Source: Odobenus rosmarus divergens (Eukaryota > Chordata > Mammalia > Carnivora > Odobenidae). Taken from it: a stretch of 64,000 nucleotides of DNA. The notes beneath the pieces were generated by a model that saw nothing but the letters and a program-made list of their open reading frames with translations, was not told the DNA's origin and did not search any database. The stretch is from NCBI RefSeq assembly GCF_000321225.1, contig NW_004450660.1, positions 186,001 through 250,000 on the forward strand. The letters run 5' to 3'. Below are positions 49,637-61,012 of the stretch, one piece after another (position 1 is the stretch's first letter; every line of letters begins with the position of its first letter). A program made the position numbers and the translations under genes.

Positions 49637-49821
49637 TTATTTTTAAAGATTTTTTTATTTATTTATTCATGAGAGACAGAGGGAGAGAGAGAGGGAGAGG
49701 GAGAGGGAGAAGCAGGCTCCCAAGGAGCAGGGAGCCCAATGCGGGACTCGATCCCAGGACCCTGGGATCATGACCTGAGCCAAAGGCAGATGCTTAACCA
49801 TCTGAGCCACCCAGGCGCCCA
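49637..49821 (-). mobile_element. CanSINE, antisense
   Basis: The GA part is a run of GGGAGA units; the head ends TCTGAGCCACCCAGGCGCCC. AGTTGTGGAACATTTT is exactly duplicated at 49621-49636 and 49822-49837. Confidence 0.93.
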
Positions 49822-50378
49822 AGTTGTGGAACATTTTACAATGAAAGGATACAAATGAATATTGTATCTCTCTGCTCTCTTCACAGATTAGGATATCATC
49901 ATTAAAATTTAAGTACATTTTAAACCATCAATTTCAGTGTTCAACATGGTTTCCGTTCTCCAGACTGGTTAGTCCACTCATCCCAAGCAGAACCTTCTTA
50001 GGGAGAGAAGCACATGGCTTATGTATTTAGAAGGAGTTCTTGCTGTAATATAATCTCCATCGTCCTTTGTATGAGTGGGCTAGGCCCATGATGCCTCATT
50101 CCCTGTGTTTTCTTACTCCAGAGAGAGAAGATGATCTATAGTGTCCCAACCAGGGGAGACCATCATCCTTGGAGAAAGTTTCTTCTTACAATCTCATTGT
50201 GAGAGTAGTTTTGCTTATGATTCCTTTGCTCCTTAACAATGTCCCAAACACAGCAAATTAGTTTCATTAGTGATTTTTTAACCTATTGACAGAGCAGTGG
50301 TACTTTAAAATGATAAAATGTGGTATTTTTAAGAAAATACAAAGACAATATCTTTGGAAGGTTAGCAATAGTTGAATA

Positions 50379-50401
50379 CACACACACACACACACACACA
50401 C
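50379..50401. repeat. (CA)n microsatellite
   Basis: An AC run just upstream of a sense SINE. Confidence 0.93.
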
Positions 50402-50469
50402 TTTCAGGGCATATGCAATCTGTATATAGGGCATATTGTAGAGGACGTATTTAAGGAAAACTTTCAGGG

Positions 50470-50639
50470 GGGTGCCTGGGTGGCTCAGTTGGTTAAGTAT
50501 CTACCTTTGGCTCAGGTCATGATCTCAGGGTCCTGGGATCGAGTCTCGCATTGGGCTCCCTCCTGGCAGGCTATCTCTCTCTATCTCTCAAATAAGTACA
50601 TAAAATCTTAAAAAAAAAAAAAAAAAAGAAAGAAAGGAT
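50470..50639 (+). mobile_element. CanSINE, sense
   Basis: The head is GGTGCCTGGGTGGCTCAGTT; the body is shortened in its middle; a long A tail follows. AACTTTCAGGG is duplicated at 50459-50469 and 50640-50650. Confidence 0.92.
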
Positions 50640-51554
50640 AACTTTCAGGGAAATAAAGTAAATGGTTGCTCTGATTTAACTCCTTTTAATTCGATTTAAT
50701 GTGATTTTTTAGTGATGAAGTTTTAATTGCTACCATTTCTACCAAACGGTAGTCTTACTTTCAAGACTTTAATATTAAAATGGATTCCAGCCAATTCTTA
50801 ATTATCAGTTTATGCAGTTTTGAATGGGAAGGGATTGGCTTCCCTATTTCCTGCAGTCTTTTCTCTGACACATTGACTTGCTCCGACTTTTCTTTTAAAA
50901 CTCAAGCCCCCGTTCTTAAAAAATGTGTTGGCTTCATTACCTTTTGATGTCATCCAGAAATGTTACTAATCTGACCTTTTGGACCCTTATTCATCCTGCT
51001 AGTATCAGGCTCAATAATATTCCTAGTACTTGTGTATTTTCTTTGTGATTTCTATTGTGTAAGGGTTATACTTGGTGTGTTATTCCCAAATGTTGTGAAA
51101 TATGATATACCAGAGTATAAATCAGATGGATTATCTATCCTTCTATTAGTTTATGTGCACTGTCTAACAGAATACAGTCAGAGGCTCTGGTTTTATAGAC
51201 TATACTGTGTCTAGATATTTAATTTCTTATTGCCTAAAATGTTTACATCATGCTAATATAGAATACATTGGGCACTGTATCTCCATTATCCACAAGTCAT
51301 TGTTTTTCTGAGGATAGTAGCTGTTCCTCTTGTCTTTCCTAATGGAACCCCCCTCTGTTCCCTGGTGGTTTGCCCTAAATCCTGATTATCCAGTGAGTTT
51401 ACAAGGTAATTGATAGGTGAAGACCCCTCTCTTTTCCTCAAGGGAAAAGTAATAATTTAAAGTAAGTAAGAAAGGACACAAAAGTAATAATGTAAAACAT
51501 TATTATTTTGAATATGAGCTAAATAATTATATTTATAAAAATGTTAATATTAGT

Positions 51555-51735
51555 AGAGGGTTTATAATTTGTATACTGTTTTTATGTAGTTTAGCTCATC
51601 CAGTACTCAAAATAAACCATTAAATTTGATATTATTTCCCCCATCTACAAATTAAGAGAAATTAACTAGTTAGGTTAGTAGCAAAACTCGAATCCAGTTC
51701 TTCTGACCTAAATCAGATCTATTTTGGACCTTGCC
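51555..51735 (-). mobile_element. MIR, antisense, partial
   Basis: It shows TTCCCCCATCTACAAATTAA and CAAAACTCGAATCCAGTTCT, the inverse of the MIR core and head. Confidence 0.6.
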
Positions 51736-52322
51736 ACACTGTCATGAAGGAAACATGTCATTAATTTATCCGTTCATTTTTCTGCATTATTATATATTTA
51801 TGAAGTGTTTTCTCCCTCTCTGAGCCTCTATAGGTACAAAGATTAAAATTATAAACATGGTCCTCTAAGTAAATAATTGGAGTATAGAGTAGTTGCTACT
51901 TTCGTTAAAGTTTGTACACTAGGTTGGGCAGTGAAGAGGAAGTGTGTGTGTGTGAATCAGGAACACTGAAGGAGGTGATGTTGGAGCTGAGTCTTAGGGT
52001 AGTAAGAATTACTTGTTGCACTGCTCGATCACGTTAATGTTCTATCTTCCGCCCTTCTCACTCCCCTACCTCAAAGAAAACTAAAGGACACACACAGTAA
52101 AGTCAGCAACTACAGCTCATTGTCTGTCTACCTACAGTAGTTATAGAAAACCAGTAGCCCTGTTTGCCTTGGGGGGGTATCATGCATCTGTCAGTTGGCT
52201 CAGAGAAACCAATCTTCCTGAGGTCTAAATGCCAAATAATTATCGTAGACTATTTCCAGTTTTTCATTTGTGTTTTATCAATATCTTCTTCTTGATGTTG
52301 TTCGTTCTTTTACGTTTTTCAG

Positions 52323-52376
52323 CCCTTCCCTGTAATACCAGATGAGATTCTTGTTGCAAGCCAAGAAAACATGTTG
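52323..52376 (+). CDS. Candidate in-frame cassette exon of MCTP2
   Basis: This 54-bp segment (18 codons, PFPVIPDEILVASQENML) lies in the intron between the acidic-linker exon and the next known exon. It has a long T/C-rich tract ending TTTTTCAG on its left and a GTAAAT donor on its right. Read in phase 0, as its neighbours require, it has no stop, so inclusion would insert 18 residues between DDK and ESEKK without a frameshift. I do not recall this peptide from the standard MCTP2 protein. Open length, phase and both splice borders fit together, but a segment this short could meet these conditions by chance. It may be an alternative exon, a lineage-specific exon or a decoy. Confidence 0.4.
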
Positions 52377-52575
52377 GTAAATACCAGTCAGTGTGGAAGC
52401 GCTTTCTGTAATGAACAGAGCAGTTTAAAAACCACTTAGAAATGATATTGATTTAAAATCCGGTCTGTTTTATATTCATTTCCCTAAGCAAAAGTATACT
52501 TGAGATAGAAGTGCTCTCCTGAAAAACTACAGAATTTTACCCCCATTGAAAGAGCATACACCATGGAGTTGACTC

Positions 52576-52620
52576 GGGGGGGGGGGGGCGCATGCGTATG
52601 TGAAAGCGCATGCGCACGTC
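52576..52620. promoter_or_regulatory. G13 run followed by two NRF1-like palindromes
   Basis: G at 52576-52588, then GCGCATGCG (52588-52596) and GCGCATGCGC (52606-52615). The second is a perfect NRF1 core. It is CpG-rich within AT-rich intron, so it stands out. No gene start is seen beside it; function is inferred only from the motif. Confidence 0.4.
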
Positions 52621-53456
52621 CCCCAAATCTCATGGGAAGAAGTCCTAAAGACAGTTCCCAGTGCAGTAAGCCAGGCTTTCCAAGGAATAGTTTTTAATCT
52701 CATCTATCAGAAATATTGCTTCTTATTCTTTGTTATGACGGATACTGAGATTTTGGGGGTTTTTTTGTTCTTGTGTGTTTTCCATGCTAAATTCCACTCA
52801 ATCTATTTCTGGCATTTATAATTCTTCAAGTTTTCAAATTATAGGCTTTTAATATTCCATAGGATAAAACAAACCAAACATATTCCCATTGAAAGTCCAA
52901 AGTTATATTTTTGTGCCTTTGCTCTAGAGGGCTGGAATTACTGGAAAGATCTTGAGACAGAATTTTGCATTGATCCCTTTTGGGAATGCTTCCCATCCTG
53001 TGACAAATACTACTCCATTTTTAAACATGTCGAAAAGGATTTTTTCTGACATGGTCCATTTTCAGGACTGTCTCCCCGGTTTTGCTTAGGTAATTAATTG
53101 AGAAATGAGGATTTTTTTTTCTCTAAATCAGAACATGTGGGAAAGAGTTAAAGTAACATACTGATTATATAATTAATTCTGAGTTGTAAATTCATTTTGA
53201 TGGTGTGAATTCTCTCCCAGAGGCTCCAAGCTGGTTTATTACACCTACAGTGCTGTAGTCATTGGAGCCGTGGGGGTGGCAACAAGGCCTGAAGAAGGAC
53301 GAATTTGCCTCCTGATTTATTTTTGGTTTTATTTATAAAGAAAGTGCATGATTTGTTCTTAATTCTGCTGCTTTACAAACTTAGCCAAAAGACTCAGGTT
53401 TATTTTTCTCATATTTTATAAACAAATGGACAATGAAGAAAGTGGTGATCTTACAT

Positions 53457-53485
53457 ATGTGTGTGTGTGTGTGTGTGTGTGTGTA
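53457..53485. repeat. (TG)n microsatellite
   Basis: About 14 TG units. Confidence 0.94.
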
Positions 53486-54214
53486 TAGAATAATATACAT
53501 TTTTAGGTTATAGAGATGGAGTTTGTCATCATTTTTCTTACAGTGAGGACCAGTCTTTCTTTATGGTATATCAGAAAACAAAGGAACCGTATGAAATCCG
53601 AATTTATCTGAAAAGTTCCATGCTCTCATCTCTTCCATTATATTGTGATATAAGCTTTATCACAAAGTAGACCCTAAATCATGTGAATTGACTTCCACCT
53701 CACTGGTTTTTCAAGTTTGTAATAAGTAAAATCCATTCTTTCTCAAATGTAGGGCTCTGAGAGTGCGGTGTGTGGTTGGTCACAATTTTTTTGTGCATTT
53801 GTTTAATCACACCAGTGGCCACCACTGTTCCACTCTTTTTATTACACATTTCCCTCTATAAATCAGAAGCGCTCCTGTTAAGGAAACACACAAGCACATG
53901 TGATAACAGTTCTGTCTTTCTGAATGGATCTCTGTTACTCTTCCCAGGCAATTTGGTAGCAGACGCAGATGTAATGTTGTGTTTGCTAAACTGTTATCAC
54001 CACATTCCGTGGTTCAATCTGAGACGTGTAAATAAAGCCAGCATGATGCAGATAAAACTGCCAGATGATCTTTCCATACAACGCAGGGCAACATGAGTAG
54101 ACTTGTCTTGGAAGATCATTGCTTTTGAAACTTAAATTAACCCCAGTATTCTTTCAACTAGATCGAAGATTATTCATTCTTTAATCTCTTGCATTCTCAA
54201 AAGGAAGGGACGTA

Positions 54215-54440
54215 TGTTTATGAATTGCCTGGAGTGTACCAAGTGCTTTTCATATCTTATGATACGAATGATATTTAATTCTTCAAACACTCAGTCGGGA
54301 AATGATTAGGCTCTCCCTTTTCCCAGATAGCAAAATCGGGATTCAGAATGGGTAAGGAATTTGCCGTGATCACAAAAACTGATAGATGACAAGACAGAGT
54401 TGAACCCAGTTCCTTCTGACCCCTAGCCTGTTATTTACAA
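54215..54440 (-). mobile_element. MIR, antisense
   Basis: It shows AGTGTACCAAGTGCTTTTCA, TTCCCAGATAGCAAAATCGG, AAGACAGAGTTGAACCCAGT and CCTTCTGACCCCTAGCCTG. Confidence 0.7.
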
Positions 54441-54809
54441 AATGTGTAGGCCTGGGTAGAGTTGGTTAAGTCTCATGGTCGGTTGGTCAGTTTGTTTTTC
54501 TTGTTACCTTTTCACTTGTTGGTGCAAGCAATCCCTGGTTACCCCAGCTCTTAAATATAAGAATGGAAAGTAATGTTTCTGAAATATTTTCAAAAGGCAT
54601 CAATTAACATACACTCTCATGATTATTGGGCAAAATAATGCTGGAAACAAAGAGTAGGTGGTGATACGTAACTGAATGAGGAATCTCAAAATTATATATT
54701 TGATGGTACAGAAAGAGACAGAACAGAAACCCATAGACATCGAAGAAGCAAATGCCAAAAAGAATAAGTGTGAGTTGAATACCTACCTTGTGAAATGTCC
54801 ACTAGACAG

Positions 54810-54844
54810 TTAAGGGGCTTTTTTTTTTTTTTTTTAAGGGGCTT
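54810..54844 (-). mobile_element. Poly(T)-only insertion with direct repeats
   Basis: TTAAGGGGCTT occurs at 54810-54820 and 54834-54844 with only 13 T between. It looks like a retroposition event that left nothing but the tail, or a slippage duplication. Confidence 0.5.
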
Positions 54845-56324
54845 CTTGTAATGGAGATACACTTGCTCTGGAGTTCTGGACTGGAATCCTATGCCACATG
54901 TCCCTATTTGCCCAGAAAATTTCCATTTGCTGTCTCTCCCCTCCATTTTGTTTAAATACTAAGTATTGTATTTAATATTTCCGTTCAAATACACTGCAAT
55001 AAATTGCTTAGGCTTGTCGTTTGTGCATTCTGCTTCTGCTGTGGTTTTTCCTAGTAGCCCTGGGGTTGCATGTGCGGTGACCAGAGATCTCACATACACC
55101 CGGTTAAATCCAACCAGGGATAACAAGCAGGGATAACCCACCTATTTTCCTGACCCTTTTCAGGGGCTAAGCCGCTAAAACCTAGCTTTAAAGGAAAGCT
55201 TTTGGATGGTCATTGATAAAACAAAGTGCTTTCAGATGAGTTCACCCCTTCTTGTCTCAAGTGGTGGTGGAGAAGCCTCTGATGCTCCCCAGTCCCCCCA
55301 GTCAGTCACATGGCATACCAGCCTGTTGGGGCATGGCTATTGCCAAATTTATACGATGCATAAAGCCTCCAAACTGCCAATTCTAGTGGGGTTAGTGGGG
55401 AGATGAAAAATGATAGGGTGAGTGTATGTTAAGTATATGCAGAATTTAAACAGTCCTGTGGATAAAAGAATAAAAAGTAGTCTCAACACTTTATATTTTG
55501 TTTCACTCATTCCAATGAGTAAATCTGAACTTTTTTTTACTGTTTGATAAAGCTTTTTCAGTGAGTAAATAGTAAAGTCAGACTTCATGTTTAAGAAATA
55601 ATCAAGTAATGATATTCTATTTGTCAAGATAATTACCAATGAGCTAACTGATAGATGTGTGTTTACATTTCTTGTCTGTCCCCTGGGGCCATGGTCATAT
55701 CAGCTGTATATGTAAACTTAAGTTACAAATCTGCTAAAGAGCCTTCAGCAGCCAGTAGTTATATTAAGAAGACCATTTCTGGAAACATGCTTTTATTTAT
55801 GAAGCCGAAAATTTGTGTTCACATATCTCTGTGGAGTATGACTTTTCTTTTAGATCAAATGACTGTTCTGCATTTATCTGATTTTTTCCATTCCAAGGTT
55901 TCATTGTACATGTATGAAAAATGGCAAGGTAGCTCTTAATGTGTTGACCCAATAGAACTAACGTCTGAAAAATCTTGGGCAGAGTAAAATGGTGGCAGTC
56001 TTATCTGGATGCCATCAAACGATTGAAACAGAATATCAAATAAGTTAATTCTAAAATTATTTTGATTTTTTTCAACCAACATATGGAACCAAAATAAAGC
56101 TTTTTCTAGTTAGTTTTACAAATGATAAAATCTCTGACATCAGGAATGCCAACATAAATTTAACTGCAACATTTAGCATTGGGGATTATTTAATTTTGTA
56201 GGGATAGTATAAATGCAAACTTTGATGGAGGACAGCATTATGGCTAATAAGATATTCTTACAAAATGAAGGCATTTGTGAGGCAGAAATGTACTTGGGAT
56301 TGGCCACAGTGCCTTGATTATCCA

Positions 56325-56384
56325 TGATTGTGTACGGCGTTGGTGGTATAGTGGTGAGCATAGCTGCCTTCCGTGATTGTGTAC
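56325..56384. repeat. 11-bp direct repeats flanking the tRNA-half insertion
   Basis: TGATTGTGTAC occurs at 56325-56335 and 56374-56384, directly around the tRNA-derived 38 bp. This is best read as a target-site duplication. Confidence 0.8.
56336..56373 (+). pseudogene. Tailless insertion of a tRNA-Gly(UCC) 5' half
   Basis: Bases 56337-56372 (36 nt) match the 5' half of nuclear tRNA-Gly(UCC), from the first acceptor base through the D arm (GGTGGTATAGTGGTGAGCAT) to the anticodon TCC, where it stops. The 3' half (T arm, acceptor 3' strand) is absent, so no cloverleaf can form. The insert has no A-rich tail and lies between direct repeats TGATTGTGTAC (56325-56335 and 56374-56384). I see no mismatch to the tRNA sequence as I know it. 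Truncated tRNA retropseudogenes without a tail have been reported in mammals; this has that form. It cannot be a working tRNA gene, although the A box is present. Confidence 0.8.
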
Positions 56385-56599
56385 AGACAAATGATAATGC
56401 TCCATTGATTGAATTAGAAGCTGTCGTGTCCACACATAATTATAAATATTTTATATATACAGTGTTGGGTAGAAACAAAGTTTTTTGTGACAAAGATATT
56501 TCAAAAATAAAAAATACACTGCAGTGTGGCAGTGTGTACTCTGTTTTTTTGCTGCTGGTCATCAGTTTGATTTTAGGAATGTTTGAACCTTTGAAGAGC

Positions 56600-57420
56600 T
56601 CTTAGTCAACTTAAACATTTTCCAGAGCTATTGAACTCTTGTGAAAAAAGAAATCTCTTTTTGTTGCGTTTGGGTCATAATCAGTTGGAAATTTTTAATC
56701 AAAATCTTCGATGACTGAAATGCTAAGTAACTTCATCTTTGAAAGCTTTTAGTGAGTGCAAGTAAATTTTAAAAGAACTGGAAAAAAGGACACTGCATTT
56801 TTTTTTTCACAAAAACAAGGACTATTCAGCACAAAGTAAACTATGAGATCAAATGTTGTACATGGTTCAATATTTAATTCTGAAGTTTACCCTTTGGGAT
56901 ATCTCAATTTGTGGAAAAAACTTTTGATTTTTAAATAGAATAAATATCTATTTGACCCAAGAATGGAAGGAAATTGAGAAGCCATTTATTTAGCAGCATA
57001 GATTTTGTGAAACATTCAAAGAAATTACAGATACAACTTACTTGAAGTTTTGTCTTCAAAAAATGTTCAACAGAGAAAATTCATATGCAGATACAAAAAG
57101 GCAGTGCCTTTGAAAATGTTTGGGCGAAAATATATATGGATCTCAGCATTTAAAAATTAAAATTGATAACGATTTTCTCCATGTAACACATTTTTTGGTG
57201 TGAGATTTCAAGGTACCTCAGTGCCTGTAGAGAGAGTATTTTCATAATTAAAATTATGATCCACAGAGTCAATTAAAGGTGTCAATTTAATGACTATTAA
57301 GTGCAGCTCTGAAGATGATTAAGAACAGTTTTCTGAAATATATAAAAAGATGGTATTAAAAAGGACATTCTTTTGAAAAGTACCCTGACTTGGGATTATA
57401 AACATCTATAACTAGGAAAC
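56600..57420 (+). pseudogene. Probable decayed hAT-type transposase fossil
   Basis: At 57203-57244 the + strand reads RFQGTSVPVERVFS. It resembles the conserved (A/V)ERVFS motif at the start of the C-terminal dimerisation region of hAT transposases. It is followed, after stops, by a continuing hydrophilic frame (ESIKGVNLMTIKCSSEDD). Stops and frame changes are frequent, so there is no intact protein. The outer limits are guesses and I found no terminal inverted repeats. The call rests on one motif; it could be a chance match. Confidence 0.4.
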
Positions 57421-59703
57421 CAGTTAAATATATGAATCTGTAGCACAAATAATCATTCTTTATGTATCATTTAAAAATGTCCAGATAACATAAATTTCAT
57501 TTTAATATACGTAAAATATGTTTTTAAAATTTTTTAAGTAATGTATTTATAAAAATAAAATGAAATAATCATGTGGATTCACCAATATGATAAAATCAAG
57601 TTGATATTTGATAAATATTTCAAAAATTATGGAACTCTGGTTACTTTTACTCTTCAAAGTGTAAAGATTTGGTTGACAAATTACTATCCTGCTAGCCTAG
57701 ATATGGTGGGACTCTTAGCCTTGTCTTTGAATATTAAATATGCAAACTAAAACATCAAATTCATTAAAAAGGAAAAGGACATTGAGACAATCATTTATTA
57801 TTTTGGTGTACTAACTTATACTTCCTTCACAACCAGAACCTCGGCATTTGAGTGTTTCATTGGGGTGGGGGGACACACACACAGTCACACACACACAGAG
57901 TCAGTGGAACTACGACGTTTTTATGAACTTGAGCCACATGGAAATTTGAGTCATTTTCCAAGAAATTGTTTTGACCTAAAGTCTACGCTGCTGAAAAGAG
58001 GAAGCTACTTTTGCCCTTTGGGTCAAATTCCCTGGTGCTTTCAAAATCCTCCTTTATAAACATGAATACTTATGTAGCAGACAGAGATGGGTTTTCACCA
58101 TTGTGCCCATTAATAGATGTTGCTGAGCATGAATTAGGTTGCTCTGGCAGCATATCTAATTTTTAATGCAAGCTGCTTAAAGAACTAGAGGGTAAGGGAA
58201 ATAAGGAATTTTAAATTGGGGTGAAAAACTACAAATGTTTTGCTAGTTTGATGTAGCAAGAGGACACAATGAGCCTGCCTTCTCCTTCTATATGGACTGC
58301 TTGGATTAAGGAGTTCAACCCAGATGGTAAGAGGTTCTTCAAACCATCCCAGCACCCTTTACTAAAGAGGGGCTGACAGTGGTGCATTCTAACCTCTGCC
58401 CTCTCTGTGGTCTGTTTCTGCCAAGTAGCTTCATAATCAAGGACAGGTGGGAGAAGGGAAGTTTGTGCTTTTGTGACATTTCTGCCATGCTGGTGCTTTT
58501 ACGCACAATCACCAGGTGGTGGATTACCCTTCCCACCCAACTTGTTTCCAGTTTGGTGGAACAGAGAATGCAAGAGGAGAGTGAAATATTTTCTTTTGCT
58601 GCACAGAAGATTATTCTTAAAATGCTCTCATAAATTTAGAAGGTTTTTCTCCATAATTTAGTACAATTCTAACTCAAGTAAAATTCTAGATAAAGAAAAA
58701 TTTGAGGTTTTTGGTATTATATGTTAGATGTAGTGGCTACAATGACCCAGATAGGCAAGAGCTGAGAGGATACTAGCTGAATCCCAGTTCCAGTAGAGTT
58801 CCCAGGGAGCTAGATTATGGTATCAGAATATAAGAAATTGTGTAAAAATACCACTCTTTAGGGAATCCTCTTTTCTCCAACATTTGAGTAATTTCTAAAT
58901 TATTTTTATAAGCATTAGCTGCCTAACATGGTAAAACACACTTGAGATTTTCTATAAGCAAAATAAGGACAGTGTTCTTAGGAGGCTGAATTCTGTTTCA
59001 CATGAAGAATTGGAGACTGAGGAAGATGGGAACTTGTATTTGCTTTTACTTCTATGAAGGAAAAGCCAGTCAATCACTGAGCATCCTCCAAGGGAGTAAC
59101 CTGTGTAGGATGCAATCTCTGGCAGCGACTTCATAGTCTGCCTCCAGGTGCCTACTCTGTTTCTGAGGTGGTTGCCAAAGGATGACTGAAATGTTTGTCA
59201 GACTTGCAGTGGGTTTAAAACATGACTAAAAATGCAGCAGAGTTTGACAAAGAAGCCACAATACTAGGAAACCTATCATCTGAATTTCATGTGCTGGAAA
59301 CATACCTGAAGGACTGTGAGGGGATAGGGGTAAGGTGAGCTGGCAGATAACCTTGTGAAGCCAAACAGGAAATCAGGGGTCAGCCAAATGGAAGGGGCTG
59401 CCAAGTTCTCTGTCAGAAGCAGTAGCTTCCACAGAGAAATGAAACTCTTGGTTCTGTGGGGCTTCCACACATCACTTCCTCACACTGAGGTAGTGACTGA
59501 GACACAATGTGAGTGGTTGCATCTGAATGAGTGGGCAACAGTTCTTTGGAGTCAATAAATACTTTAAGTTGTGAAAAATGTGATTCATCTCTTGAGTCAC
59601 TCTGTTGATCATAACCATGTTATTTTAACACGGTATAGTAATTTCTATAGCGGGACAATAAAAATGAAGTGACTGAGCTAAATCTTGCTTTTATGTTTCC
59701 TAG
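57421..59703. other. Intron sequence upstream of an MCTP2 exon
   Basis: Apart from the CA microsatellite near 57880, no repeat or gene recognised. Confidence 0.6.
57873..57897. repeat. (CA)n microsatellite, interrupted
   Basis: Two CA blocks separated by AGT. Confidence 0.88.
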
Positions 59704-59813
59704 GAATCTGAGAAAAAGGGGTTAATTGAGAGAATCTATATGGTACAGGATATTGTTTCAACTGTTCAAAACGTCTTGGAGGAAATAGCTTCTTTTGGAG
59801 AAAGAATTAAAAA
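59704..59813 (+). CDS. MCTP2: MCTP2 coding exon: helix before second membrane hairpin
   Basis: The exon is 110 bp: 36 codons plus two bases (AA), so it ends in phase 2. It starts [20 protein letters not shown] and ends [14 protein letters not shown]. The acceptor is TATGTTTCCTAG and the donor is AA|GTAAGT. In the family this is an amphipathic, probably helical stretch (spacing I-x-x-V-x-x-I-V-x-x-V-x-x-V-L) on the cytosolic side, just before the second membrane segment. The split codon would complete to Asn or Lys in the next exon, which lies outside the window. The sequence favours MCTP2 over MCTP1. Confidence 0.95.
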
Positions 59814-60289
59814 GTAAGTTCTACATTTGTGTTCTGTTTGAAGTAGAGCTGCCATACATTAGGGCAGTGGGGGTAAGAGGGTGGGGAGGGCAGGGATCAG
59901 TAAATGCAAAAACAAAAGAAACAAAAGCTACAGTGTTGGAGCAACCGTATTTATATTTGTTGGTTTGTTCTTTGGGCTTGTCAGCTTCACAGTTGGGTAG
60001 TGCCTTGGAACCGGGGCGACCATATGGCCAATTCACACCAATTGCCCCAGCATAATTAGTTCACTCTCAAAAGTATCCTCATTTGGGTGATAAATTATAG
60101 ATTAAAAAAATAGAGTTTCCTATTCAGAAATAAAAAGGGAAGGAAATATGCTCTAAAATTGCCTTTTTCAACTGAAACATGGAACACAGTAAATGCTTTT
60201 TTTCTCAACTTACCAAAGAGCCATACATAGCTAGTAGCATCATGGATAGAAAGATGTGAAGTTAATTCATCACATTCATGGGTACCTTT

Positions 60290-60492
60290 GACATGGGTCA
60301 ACAAACTTTCTTTATGAGAGGCAGTGAGTAAATATTTTCATCTTTGTGGACCACAAGTACTCAACTCTGTTAAGTATAAAAGGCATCATTGATACCTAAA
60401 CGAATGGCTGTGATATGTGTTCTAACAAAACTTTATCTACAAAAACAGGTGGCAAGCTAGAGTTGACTTAAATCCAACCCATAGCTTGCCAC
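60290..60492 (+). mobile_element. hAT-Charlie-type non-autonomous DNA transposon
   Basis: It opens GGGTCAACAAACTTTCTTTA, continues AGTAAATATTTTCATCTTTG and AACAAAACTTTATCTACAAA, and ends with AACCCATAGCTTGCC, the decayed inverse of the opening. It belongs to a common placental MITE group with GGTCxGCAAACT ends; I am not sure of the subfamily name. Confidence 0.65.
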
Positions 60493-60797
60493 TTCCTACC
60501 TTAGGTCACAAGGACTAAATCTATAATGGAGTCTCAGTTAAGAAAGACTGTTTCTGAGATTCCTGTTTATTTTGTTTCAGACATCATGAACTCTGTTTAA
60601 CTTGGTCTTCATTTGGTACCAATGAACAGAGCAATTTAAAATTTTTTTCTTTTAATTTTAAACTTATTTCCTCCTTCAAATCCAGAATTATATCAACTAT
60701 GTTGTTCTTTCTAAAGATTCATGGATACCCTTTTTCTTATCTTAGTGTCCATTATAGTTTTTTAAGTAAAGAAGATAATATTTAGAAATTGCATGGG

Positions 60798-61012
60798 TAG
60801 GTGTGCCTAGGTGGCACATTTGGATAAGCGTCTGACTCTTGGTTTTGGCTCAGGTCATGATCTCAGGGTCATGAGATCGAGCCCTGAGTCGGGCTCCACG
60901 CTCAGTGCAGAGTCTGCTTGAGATTCTCTCTCCCTCTCGCTCTCCCTCTGCCCCTCCCACTCATGCTCTCTCTCTCTCTCTCAAATAAATAAATCTTAAA
61001 AAAAAAAAAAGG
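60798..61012 (+). mobile_element. CanSINE, sense
   Basis: The head is GTGTGCCTAGGTGGCACATT, followed by a CT-rich middle and AATAAATAAATC with poly(A). AAATTGCATGGG is duplicated at 60786-60797 and 61013-61024. Confidence 0.92.

Noticed and set aside
56337..56372. Functional tRNA gene
   Set aside because: Only the 5' half is present; no T arm, B box, 3' acceptor strand or terminator at a suitable distance.
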